Assembly (NCBI GenBank): GCA_013399015.1
Contig: VWZX01002268.1
Coordinates: forward strand, 1,768,861 to 1,832,860
DNA: 64,000 nt
From: Galbula dea
Lineage: Eukaryota > Chordata > Aves > Piciformes > Galbulidae
Reading direction: 5' to 3'
The notes beneath the pieces were generated by a model. That model worked only from the letters and a program-made list of their open reading frames with translations, was not told the origin of the DNA and did not search any database. Shown in pieces: positions 12,868 through 23,818 of the stretch (its first letter is position 1; each line of letters begins with the position of its first letter). The translations under genes were made by a program, and so were the position numbers.

Positions 12868-13705
12868 ATAGTTTCATAGATTTCACAGCAAGAAGGCACC
12901 ACCCTATTGGTTTCCTCTGCCCTTCTACATAATACAAACTGTGGAGCTTCACCCACCAATTTCCACACCAATATATGAGCTACCTCATGTAGAAAGAAAT
13001 CCATGTTTAATTTAAAAATCTTCTTGGGTGATGGAGAACCTACCATATCCCACCCCTGTCAGCTCCTCCAGTGGTTAATTTGAAGGTCATTAAGGAGAAA
13101 AATGTGCCTTACTTTCACCATCTTTTTTTTTTCTTTTTAGCTTATCCTTCCTGGTTTGTATGCTTTTGTCTGCTAGAATAAGTAATCCTCTGATACTGCA
13201 CTTATCCTCTATGTATGCTTACAGATCTTGCTCAATTAATCTCTTAGACTCCTCTTTGATAATATAAATGGATTATGCTCCTTTTGGGTCATTCTAAGAT
13301 GTTTTTAACCAGTCTTCTAGCACTTCTCCCAACCTTTCTTAGTTTTTCAACATGATTTTTAAGTTTTGACAGATGAACTAGACTATTTTTGTCTCATTAA
13401 TGTCAGGTATTGAGCTAATAGCTTTCCCCTACCACTTAATATTCCCATTTGTACATCCTAGGGTCATATTAGCCCCTTTAGCAAGAGCATCACATGGGGA
13501 TCTTGTATTAAATTGTTTATCCATTGTGACCTCTAAAGTAAACAGCTAAGAACAGCTTCCTGAATATTCCCTCTATAAAAACTCCCATGGGATCACTCTT
13601 CATTTGTAACTCCTCTTAGGAGACCTGCCATTTAACTCTCATAATCCTTTTAAAATGTGCCATACTGATTTTTCCCAGTGCTACCAAACAAATGGCAGAA
13701 TATAA
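12868..13705 (-). mobile_element. Ancient CR1-clade LINE, 3' UTR plus C-terminal ORF2 relic
   Basis: On the plus strand the order is the reverse of a CR1: a 3' end box ('tttcatagatttcacagcaagaagg'), a 'aacaca/atacaaact' block, 'taatttaaaaatc' and 'gatggagaacctacca', 'tccagtggttaatt', 'cttttgtctgctag', then coding sequence. On the minus strand, 13441-13560 translates for about 30 codons to a peptide containing MDKQFNT, CDALAKGANM and TLGC. This is the conserved C-terminal block of CR1 ORF2 (typically VDNQLN...QCDA.AK.AN...GC). Stops and frameshifts occur outside it, so it encodes no active protein. A long pyrimidine run with an AG at 13118-13140 lies inside it. Recognition fades near 13705, at a block resembling 'cccagtttaccaaacaa'. 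It is an inactive fossil, probably older than the bird radiation. Confidence 0.8.
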
Positions 13706-15814
13706 CCCCATGAATTGCTCAGGTGCTTCCCAAATACCTATTTCCATGCAGATACATGCCCACATTTTGTGTTTCACCAAGCTGTGACCCAGGTAGCTCT
13801 GCATCTTAGCTGGGAGCAAGTGAATGTGTAGCCACCCCAACTCCTGCTTATGATGAAGGTCTGCTGCTTCTCCAAGTCTGTAATGGGAAGCTAGGGAAAT
13901 TGGGGCAAAAGTATCAGTCACGAACTCTGAAACAGCCAGAGAGAGTGAAACAGGTTTAAAGCTAACACTTTCAGAGATGGTAGAGCTGTTATTTTTGTGC
14001 CTGGATGCCAGTGCCTCTGGACGTCTTTCAGGGAATATTTCGAGACAATATCCTACACTCAGGGGGTCCTAAACTGGCCTGTGGAGAAGTATCAATCTGA
14101 AAATCCCATATAAATGGCCTGCTGCTAGTGCTTGAAACCACACTGCTTTTAGAGTGGTTTTAATTTAAGTTTAACAGGGAGGGGGATGTGACTGATGACC
14201 AAAGAGAAATGCTGAAGGCTGAGGGTGGTCCTCAGTCCAATGTGTTTGGATGATATTCCAGACAATCTTGGTTTTCCTGTTGGCTGCCACGTCCCTCATG
14301 GGACTGTATTTTGGGATTAAGAGACAGCCTGTTATGGGACTAATAACACAGAGAAAGATGGAAAACATGAAGAAATGCTGATGTCCCTATCTAGTATTAT
14401 ACAACGCAGGGAAGTGAAGGGGAGAGAGGGGGGAAGAGCTCCTTCCCTGGTGTAAAATGAGCAGCAGCTGTCACCAGGTGGAATTAGGCAGTGGGAGCCT
14501 CAGGCTCCTGCAATTCCTCACATCTCTGTCAAAGTTTTACCTCCCAAGAATTACCAAAACCAGGCTGAGTCTGCAACACAAAGGACATGTACAAAACCAG
14601 TCAGTATAGCAGTATACTTCATGCTTTGAGTTAAAGCTTAAACAAAGGCAGAAATAACCCTGCTTTTTTTTCCCCCAAATCATTAAAATTTCTTAGTGTA
14701 ACAATGACAGGCAGGGGCTTAATCTGGCTTTCCTGCATGTGGGATCATTTTCATCGTGCAAACACTTGCAGCTGCACTTTTCATGCAGGGCAACTTTTGC
14801 AGCTAAGTAAAATTGTTAAAAGGAGTTAATCAGCATAATATAATGGTTCCCAATATTTTCTATAAAACAATTTGTCTTCCATGTAGTCTGTCTCTCCATC
14901 CTCTCTGCTCACAGCACAGGGGAGAGCCAAAGCACCCCTAGGGCTGAGCATCCAGCGCTCGGCACTGACCATGCTCCCCCTTCTCGCCCTGGGAAGTGCC
15001 AGAGCAGAGTGTTCAAGCTGCGACTTACAATGTGCCCTGAAGTGCTTCATTTCTCTGCAGTAAAACTCCTCAATAAAGGCAAAGCATTTTTCCTAATCAG
15101 CCTACAGCTTTTGGTGGCAGCTGGAAACAACCACTGCCCTCGGCAATGGATGGCTGAAGCTCTCAAGGCTTTCACTAGCTGGCTATATGCTGCCTTTCTT
15201 CAGCTTATAAGTCGATGAAAACATGTACTTTTTAAATGTTATTTTATTTTAAACCTCTCATTCCAAGACTCTTCTCCATCTAGCCCTAATACTCTGATAG
15301 TGCCCAGTGAAGAAGACCAGATGGAAACCTGGATGCTGGAGGTGGGCTGAAGAGTGGTCTTCACCCTGACCGTAAAGGGTACCACCCCTTTTTGTGTTCT
15401 TAGTCTCACTAATTGCTGCTATGTACTGCTGAGTAGCACAGGAATTGGACTTTCAATAAGCATGGTGATTTTTGGGTAAGAAGGTGGGCCCAGTCCCTTT
15501 TGAGACTATGGGCTCTGCACCTGGACTGGTCACAGCAGTGGACATGTCCCAGTTTCTCAGTTGATGGCCTGCTGTATTGACTTAAATGAATCTGGAATTA
15601 CTCATAGCTACATAGTAGTAGATTTTTATCTCAAAGAGGTAAAAAGGAAAAGCTAAATTCAGTTCCAGCTGAAATGTAAAGTAACTAAAATTAAAAAAGT
15701 TAATTCTTCATTTTCCCTTCAAGTCTTACTTGCAGAAAACCTGGACTAAACAGAGATTTTGGCAGACAGCTTCATCCATCCTTCTGCCCTAGCACAGGGT
15801 CAGGATTGCTGATG
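13706..15814. other. Unique non-coding sequence, no gene seen
   Basis: No gene or recognisable repeat. Short frames are scattered on both strands. A hyphenated inverted repeat with 7-base arms (aaaccac / gtggttt, about 14137-14157) is within chance expectation. The AT-rich part around 14690-14880 has some homeodomain-like cores but nothing decisive. Confidence 0.6.
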
Positions 15815-15950
15815 GATGCTTGTCAAAGTTGTTCTTGAGTTCTTTAAGCAGTTGCTACTGCTTTAGCATCCCTGTGCCTAGAAAGCTTTTCCTAGTGTCT
15901 AACAGGCACCCTTCTTGCCCCCAATCCAGTCTGTTACTCCAATACAGACA
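15815..15950 (-). mobile_element. Probable old CR1 fragment
   Basis: The segment contains 'ggatgcttgtcaaagttgttcttgag', which resembles the 'gatgctcgtccaacctgttcttga' block of old amniote CR1 3' UTRs in reverse orientation. About 60 bases later comes 'tagaaagcttttcctagtgtctaac', resembling their 'tagaaagtttttcctaatgtctaacc' block. Both blocks occur in the expected order and spacing. The rest is too diverged to align by eye and the borders are uncertain. The 125-codon frame across it (15820-16197) is not a convincing gene. Confidence 0.45.
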
Positions 15951-18900
15951 TAAAGAAAAGGTTAATCCCCATATTGCCCTAGACAAGCCTATATATAGCA
16001 AATTGCCCTCTGCTTTATCTCCTGCTAAGGCCAGTGCCTTATGCCATTTAGTTAAAGCAAAATGGCTTCACCTGGAAGTGTGTTTCTCATGTGCAGTGAT
16101 TCAGTGTATTATTTCCCATGTGATGCTAATAACAGTAGAAGGCAAGAAATCACATCAGGTGCAGAAAAGCAAGGAGAAGGCAATGATGAGGCAGTGACAT
16201 GAATGAGACGAAGGAGTGCACAGAAGAGGAATAAGCCTCAGACAAACTGAGTCTAAGCTGACACAACACCTGACCTGTAAAAGTGTCACACCATGCACTG
16301 AGACTGACAGATCAGTGCCTGGGTGCAGTGAGAGCAGAATGCCAGATAAGCATGAGCTGCAACACAGTCTTCTTGGAAAGCTTACAAGTTTCTCTGCTGA
16401 GTTTCATGGTTTAACAGTGACAGGTAAATGTAGCTCCTGTTTTATAGATAAGGAGGTGTGACATGAAGGCATGATGTGAGGGAACTGCTTTCACATACAA
16501 CAGGTCACCAGCGGACTTGGGAAGATCACTTGTGTTTCTAGGGTTGTACATCATTCACTGGAGTTTGCTATGGACTAAGGACATTTGCTCACAAGGTGTT
16601 GCTCCAATGACCACAGATCTGCTTGGCTAATAGGGACTCAGTTTAGGAATCCAATGTTTGGATATGGCATTGGAGCCTAAGGGTCCAAGCAGCACAACCT
16701 GGGCTTGTAACCCGTGATAGTTGCTCAGGGTAAGGTAAGCTCTGATGAGCCCATGGGATGTACATGGATGTAATGTAAGATCATGCAAGTTGCATCAAGG
16801 ACTGATTGTCACTTGAAGGAAAACAACAAAAACACCCCAACTGCACAACTGGTTGTTCAATGACTTCTAAGTAACAAACTGTGAATAAAGAAACTGCAAC
16901 CTCATTGGTGAGATGTATTATGCACAAGCCCTACAAGCACACATGGAAACTCCTTGTTCACATCATTAGTAACTACTTTATCTCCAGGGATGAGTATTTC
17001 ATTATCATGGTAGCTGCAGTTTCATTATAAAGCAGATCTGATTTAGGTGGTATATAGTGTGCAGCAACCACAGTCATAAAATGGTGCCACTGCAACCCTA
17101 TGGAGACCCTGATGGTGAAAAGGGTGAGATAGAAACTGTTTACTTGCATTGCTCTAATTTTCTTCAGCCTGAGATGTAACATGCACAGATCTATAGAAAA
17201 ACAGTTTTCCCTGCTAACATATTCTTCACGCTGACAAAGTTTATGGAGTAGAAAGCTTTTTAAAGATATGAACAGAATTTAGCAAATTGCAGCCCCATCA
17301 TAAGATGTTACAATAAAAAACCATGATTTATGATTTTTTGATATAAAAATTTATCTTGACTTTGTCAGTTATACTGCACACTATATAATTTCCTTCTATT
17401 ATTTTGCATTAAGCCCAGTATTTTCTGTTTGACCAAAACATATCATCAGTCTCTACCTGGCAAATATAAGAACATTCAGAATTACAGCTGAAAAGAAAAA
17501 AACCCCCACAAATATGAGAGAGTATAATATCAAGCTAGAATTTCAGCATTAGTTTTTCTGAAAACTACCTTATCCACTGACTTCTAAATTACTCTCATGT
17601 CATAAATGCGGAGAGAATTCAAATGCTGAGATAATTCATTTGCATGGGGGGTGGGATGGCAGTGAAATGCCATGCACCACAAACAATCTAGTACCTGTTC
17701 CTTTTGTGGTTTGGTCCCCTTAGAAGATGCTTCACTGCTTCTAAGGGCATGATCCAAGTCTTAAGAAATAAAGGTAACAAAAGCAGAATTCTTCCTTGTA
17801 GTGGGAAACGTCTGCTTGTAGCCACACTGCACTAAATCTGGATGAAATCGAGCCAAGTCAGCACAGCCAGTCAAGATTTACACCCAAACCCTGCTGAGCA
17901 GAAAAGGGCCCTTTGCTCATTTAACACCTTCTGTTCCATCTATTAATGCACTGCATACACATTGCACCTGTAGCCCATGCAGCAAACCACTGCAGCTGGA
18001 GAAGGAGACAAGTGGGTGGGTGAAAAGCTTTGACCACCTCCAGGTGCTGGAATTCCCCTGAATGAGAGCAGTCAGAGTGTCAGGTGAGAGTGCTGCTGGC
18101 AATAACTTTGTTTTCCCCCTTCTGTTCATGCCATGGATCAACTCTGACCTTGTTTAAATCAAATAAAGTACTTTTACTGTATCATAAAAATTCCATGTTT
18201 TAATACATCGCCATGCACAACTGAAGTCAAACAATGCAGAGTACAAAATTGTCAAATATACAAAATGATAAAGCAGATATCCAAAGCTTCCAGAGATCAT
18301 GCCCAAAGATACCAAAATCTTGATACTGATTTTAATTTCATCGTTTAAAACAATTCCTCCCTCCCACCCGGGTTTCATGTTTTGTTGATTTTTGAAAACA
18401 GAATGAATTAAAGAGTAAATAGAAAAACTGTAGAGTGGAATTAACAGTGATGGCCACTTTGTATGCTAAAAATTAGACTGCATGACAATTTCTGTTTTGG
18501 GGAAAAAAAGCACTGCTGTAGAGATGAACACCTTGGATGCCCAGGGAAATGCAGTGTACATCAAACAGAAAGGCACACTTTTGTCTTATGCCACCTCATT
18601 TGGCTCCGTCTTTAAAAAGTTCAGCGATAGATGGACTGGGAATAACAGTCACTTTTTAACCATTAGAGTGCTGGCATTTTCCTAGATTTTCAACCAAGTT
18701 AACACTAAAAGAGATCACTGGTGTATTTTCATAGTGAATGTAAAGCAGAACGGGCTCCAAAGGCAGCTGGACCAGATACAACTTGCTGGCTTCTGGAGAC
18801 CATTTTGACCATACAGCATGGTCATGGGCTTGCACTCAGCCTTTCCTTATCCAGCTTTCCTGCATTAGGCCAGCAGATTTCCTAGGACCTTGATCCCAGC

Positions 18901-21446
18901 CTCCCTCTTGCTCCCTGCAGCTCATGGCCATCATCAGCTGTCAGTGCTGATGCACAAGCACAGACTGGCATCTGATTCTGTTCATGGGCTACTGATTGGG
19001 GGGCAAGCTTTGGAGACAAATGCAGGTGTGGCTGTAATACCAATTGTCAGTTATCTGCTTTTAAGGTCAAGTTCGATCAACCTTGCATTCAACTCCCCAA
19101 AACAGAGGAGCTCAAATTTGGAGCCCTCTTTGCTGGTTTATGCTGTGCAGAGCCAAGCAGGAGTTACTCACTCCCATCTTACTTCCACTTGGACAAAAGA
19201 AATAACAATTGCAAGGCAGGTCCAGACAGCTACAGTCCCTACAAGAAACTGAAAGCAAAGCCCAGCATGTCCCAAAGCACATCCCTGCCACTTCCAGATT
19301 CTGCAGTAACTCCAAGAAAGTTAAAAATATGCCTCTTAGCTTGTCAAGTATTCCAGCATCCTAGTGCAAGGCAAAGGAGTCTTCTCAGAGCACACAGCCT
19401 GTCTGGAGTCATTTCCAATGGCAGGGCATTGCCCCGTGCAGCTCATCTGTATTTTAGAGGAAGCCCAGCAGACAGCAGCAACCCGTGTCTTGAAACACGG
19501 GGGCCGATTCTGCAAGGTAGCATGTCTTCTGAAACAGCTTCAAGTGAGCACTCAGCAGGGCACAGGACAAGAGGCTTTGCTTGTGGGTTAGCCCAGCACA
19601 GCCACATTCTTCCCCTCAGTCAGTGGTGTTTGACTCAGGGGGAAAAGGCTGAGATCTGGGTCTCATGCTGAGATGCTTTGCACAGGCTGGAAGCTCATGT
19701 CCCTCTGTGCTTTCTCTACTGCCACATCTCATTTCTACCCTTTGCAGAAGAACAACAGGGAAGAAGCCTCTTGCATACAAGTGATGCAGATGAATTGGTG
19801 ACAGGACACCAAACATTTCTTTATCTGGACTGGTCCTGAGACCAGAGCTTGGCTCAGTAGGAAAAACCTCTGTCTAGATGTAAAGCCATGCTCTCAAAAA
19901 CCAAACCAAACATACAAGTCCCCATAGCATCTGATGGGACAGATTGTGGGTTTTTTTTTTCTCCTCTGCACAGCTTCTTATTGCTTACATGCAGTTTTGC
20001 TGCAATATTGATCTCCCTGCTTTAAAAAACACCCTGTGTATCACTATTTAACTTGGTGACTTATGACATTAGATAGATGAAGTCAAGGCGAATGCTTAAT
20101 AGAAGCAACATGATTAGAGATGTAACAACAGCTACAGAGCATTTTTTTTCCCCCTGAAAACGTATTTAGATACATTTGGAATTAAAATCAGAAAGGAGCT
20201 TTTAATCTTATTCTCAGAGGAAGCCTGGCTGTGTTATAGTAATGCTGGAAATCCTACTTTTATGGCAGGAGACATTACACAGTCATCTGCAAGATCAGCT
20301 TTTTCTCTGTCCAGTCTGACCCCAAATGTGCCTGTTAAGGACCATTCCCCTCCAGAGCTGCAAGGTGTCTCAGCAGCACAAGGACACCCATAAGCCATCA
20401 TGGGAGTGACTCTGCAGAATTTATTTGACAGGCAGCAAGCATCTACCAATGTTCTTTATACAATAAATTTAGACCACTCATTTTCTTAGGATTTTGTACT
20501 GGATTAGAGCAAGAATCCCCAAAAATCTTTATCTTCTTAGCTATGGCTGTAGCTAGCTCCCTTCTTATTTCAGTTTCTCAATGTCAATTCAATACCAGTT
20601 TGCAGTAAGTATTGCTTTTATAGTTTCTCTCGTTTGTGTGAACTGTTTACTCCTTAAATCGTACATCCCAGTTCCTGCCATTCCCCACTGCATGGTGAAG
20701 CTCAGTAGAAGGTAGCTCTGATGGTTCACAGCTGCCTCTCACCTACCGACAGCAGATTTGTGAAACCCCAGTAAGACACTGAGCAGTCCCTTGCTTATTT
20801 CTAAGGTACTAACATTCAACGCCCCCACAAGAACCCGCAGCTGGGAGCAGCTGTCATTACTCTGCGTAGTCCCACTGAAGTCCTTCCACTTCTAGGGGTT
20901 TATTAACCGGCTCTGATGGGGCTCATCATGACAGCAGGAACAGTTTGCTGTCTTTGAAGCAAGGAGCTTGTGTACCATAGTCGGCTACACAGCAATACAA
21001 TGTAACTTCCAATCAGCAGCTTCTCTGCTGGTTATTGAAAGCCAGAAAAGCTGTTTCTTGCCAGCACGATGCTACCTCCTTACTTAAAGAGGCAATCCCA
21101 CAGTCGTTACTTCTTGCTCAGACTACACATCCACTTGGTCCCATCATCTGAGTGCAGCATTTTGTCCCAAGCTGTTACTAACGAGAACCTGTGTATCTGT
21201 TACTGTTACTGACTGTTACTGTATATCCAAGGGTTTTTGTTGTCCTTTCCTGTCCAGTTCTCTTCCTTTAATTACACAGAAGAACCTCACAACTATGAGC
21301 AGACCTACCAATGCCCATAGCAAAAGCTAGCTAGCACAGCTCTGTTCATGTAAGCTATTTAAATTAAGACCATTTTGTGTAAAAAAATGGATACAGGTCA
21401 CCCTGCCTCTCTGTTATATTGGAAACTTTCAAGATATTTTTAATTC
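15951..21446. other. Unique non-coding sequence, no gene seen
   Basis: No protein-like frame. The 160-codon frame at 19189-19671 overlaps other frames on both strands and has no recognised domain. A MIR-like stretch near 16420-16520 is discussed as a finding. At 21197-21222 the octamer ctgttact recurs three times as a small imperfect repeat. Poly(T)/poly(C) runs occur at about 19950-19960 and 20143-20155. Confidence 0.6.
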
Positions 21447-22885
21447 AGATGATCTGATGATCTAGTCTAACCCTTGCATAACACACACCTGATAGCCTCA
21501 TCCAGTAATTGGCACACCGAGCCTGGATTTCAGTTTGAGGTAGAGCTTATTGACTTAGAAAAATACTCTGCATACATTTAAAGACTTTATGTGATGGAGA
21601 ACATGCCAGGTAACTAAGTAAGTTATCTCCACAGGTAATTATCCTCCCTGTAGAGCATTTGCACTTTATTTCTAGCCTGAAATCAGTTTCCAACCAGTAG
21701 AGCACATCACTCACTTTTCTTCTAAATAAAAGAACTACCTGCCTTCAGATAGCACTTCCCTGCCCAGGCAGAAGATTGTGATTGCAGATGGAGATCAAGT
21801 CACCTCTTCAAATTGCCCCTCACAAATTAATATTTTGAGTGTCATTAGTCTGACACTATAATAAGGCCTGTTTTCCTGCCCTTGAATGATACTGGGAGCT
21901 ATTGAAACTAATCTTCACAAGTTGCTGATACTCTTTCTGAAAGACAAGCCGTAACCCAACAAACTGGAGAAGCATTGCTACTGCCAGCAAGAACATCTCT
22001 GGGGCTGACACTGAATGGATTACTTATCACACCTTAACTGCCACGATATTATTCCAGCCATACTCCCCATGCCTTAAAGTTGGACCTGCTGCCGTCTCTC
22101 CTAGACTTCTGGCTTTGCTGTCTTCCAGGTTACACTTTACCACTGACCTGCTCCATATCATTATTTACCAAGCTCCTGTTTTTGTCATCTCTGACTGCTG
22201 TCAACAGTATTTTCCCTTTCCCTGGGAAGAGTACTGAAAATAGAGCATATCTTGGGAGAAGCTCATTAGAAATAGTCTCACTGATGATAACTTCGTATTT
22301 ACAGCTATTTTTTGAGATCTAGCCTGTAATCAGTTTCCATCCACTTAAAATGGGTGATATTGATTTTGTATTGTGCTATTTTGTTCTTTATCAGAATCAA
22401 ATGATCTATAGGAGGCTAAGTATAGTATGCCAGCAGAGTTTCTTTTATCAATGAGCCTTGATATTAAGTTTATTTGGCTTGTTACATTTCTATACAAGTA
22501 ATTCGGAGGGGTTTATCAATTTGTAACTGCTTTAACAACGATGCCATATCAATCTTTCCATTATTTTGCCTAAGACTGATAGGAAGCTAATGATCTATGG
22601 TTTTCTGGATCAAATCACTCATTCTTTGGAACTATTGGGTTTTTGGTGGCACTTGAAGTTGCTTTTATGCTTTCTGTTTCTGAGGAGTCCTAGGCAAGTT
22701 TTCTTTCACTTTTGGATTCAGTTAATGGTTCTACAAATTCAAACATATGTTTGGATTCTTGCTGCTTAATACTACCCTTAATTACTGATGGAGCAGAAGG
22801 TATTACATTTTCATGTGCAATCTGACTCCCTCCTTCTACTACTTTCAAATGCAAAATAAGAGTGTTTGTTGGTTTTGGCATGTGC
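21447..22885 (-). mobile_element. Long ancient CR1-clade LINE relic (3' UTR into reverse transcriptase)
   Basis: Read on the minus strand this is a 5'-truncated CR1. Its 3' UTR occupies 21447 to about 21900, with blocks 'gatgatctagtctaaccc', 'catccagtaatt', 'taaagactttatgtgatggagaac', 'gcactttatttctagcctgaa' and 'gatcaagtcacctcttc' in the expected reverse order. Farther right lies reverse-transcriptase sequence. The region equivalent to the catalytic FADD box falls near 22165-22190 and is destroyed. The segment 22281-22370 aligns in nucleotide sequence to the conserved 'KWI.NWL..R' block, with frameshifts and a stop. Blocks near 22540-22575 ('gccatatcaatctttccattattttgcct') and 22700-22830 continue the RT upstream part. 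Many stops and indels show a dead copy. At about 1.4 kb it is the longest mobile element in the window and clearly older than the avian CR1s. Confidence 0.75.
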
Positions 22886-23805
22886 TATGAGTAATCATTG
22901 CTGTGTCTGTCAAACATTAGACTTAGCTTTACTACAGTGGTACTTATTAGGACATATGTAAAGCCTTTGGTCTAACTAGCCCTAATCTATTGGACACTGA
23001 CTTCCCACACATTTTTTTGACTTCTCTCAAACTTTTTTTACTTGCTGAGTTATCATCATAAGCCTGTCTAACCATACATACATTATGTTGGTGGTTTTTT
23101 CTGCACTTCAGATAACTCTCTTGAATTTTACTATAGGAGGTTGCAGGTGATGTTGGTAGGACTTTCTCTTTCAGCCATCAATTTTAATTATACCAGAGAA
23201 CCACTTCTTTTTAAATTAAAATCTTATTGACCACAGTCTACATATACCAGGGTCAACTGCAGCATAGTCCTGCAGTGAGGCCATTCAAGGAGACTCTAAT
23301 GGCAGAGATGTTAACTGCTAAAAGGGGACTCGTGAAAGATGCAGGACTTTACTTTGATTGCCCAAGACAATTCTGAATAACTGAGAACTTGTGGCTTTGT
23401 GGCAGGTGAAGGGAGGTTAGTTTTAGTGATAACAAAAACCAACCCCAGGCCTGGCTCCATGGCTGGCATTAATCAACATGTCTACAGAGCCTCTGATGGA
23501 GTAGAGTTAATGTAAGTCTGCCAAGGCTCTGGGCTGGGGTCTTCTGAAAATTCAGGGCAAAATAAACCCAGAATTTTGTCATTTTTAATGGTTGCTTTCC
23601 ACAATGACACTGTAGCTGCTGTCAAGTGACAACACATATGCTAAGGAACAGACGGGGAGGGATGAACCCATTGGTAGACCATCGCCATGCAGATGGGCAG
23701 GCAAAACCAAAGACCTCACACAGCCTTCAAACTCCCCTCCTGGAGGCTGCATTTCCCTTAACAGAATAACCGGTGGGTGTTCAGGCACCGAAAGCTGCAC
23801 AGATT

Positions 23806-23818
23806 AAAAAAAAAAAAA
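23806..23818. repeat. Poly(A) tract, 13 bases
   Basis: An uninterrupted A run, with no recognisable retroposed body on its 5' side. Confidence 0.9.

Noticed and set aside
13118..13140. Long pyrimidine tract ending in TTTTTAG, resembling a splice acceptor
   Set aside because: It lies inside the ancient CR1 relic and is not followed by a protein-like frame.
19065..19085. 'tcaagttcgatcaac' resembling a tRNA T-arm (box B)
   Set aside because: No box A upstream at a plausible distance and no cloverleaf pairing.
19189..19671. 160-codon plus-strand frame
   Set aside because: Serine- and leucine-rich composition without any recognised motif; another frame on the same strand and one on the opposite strand overlap it.
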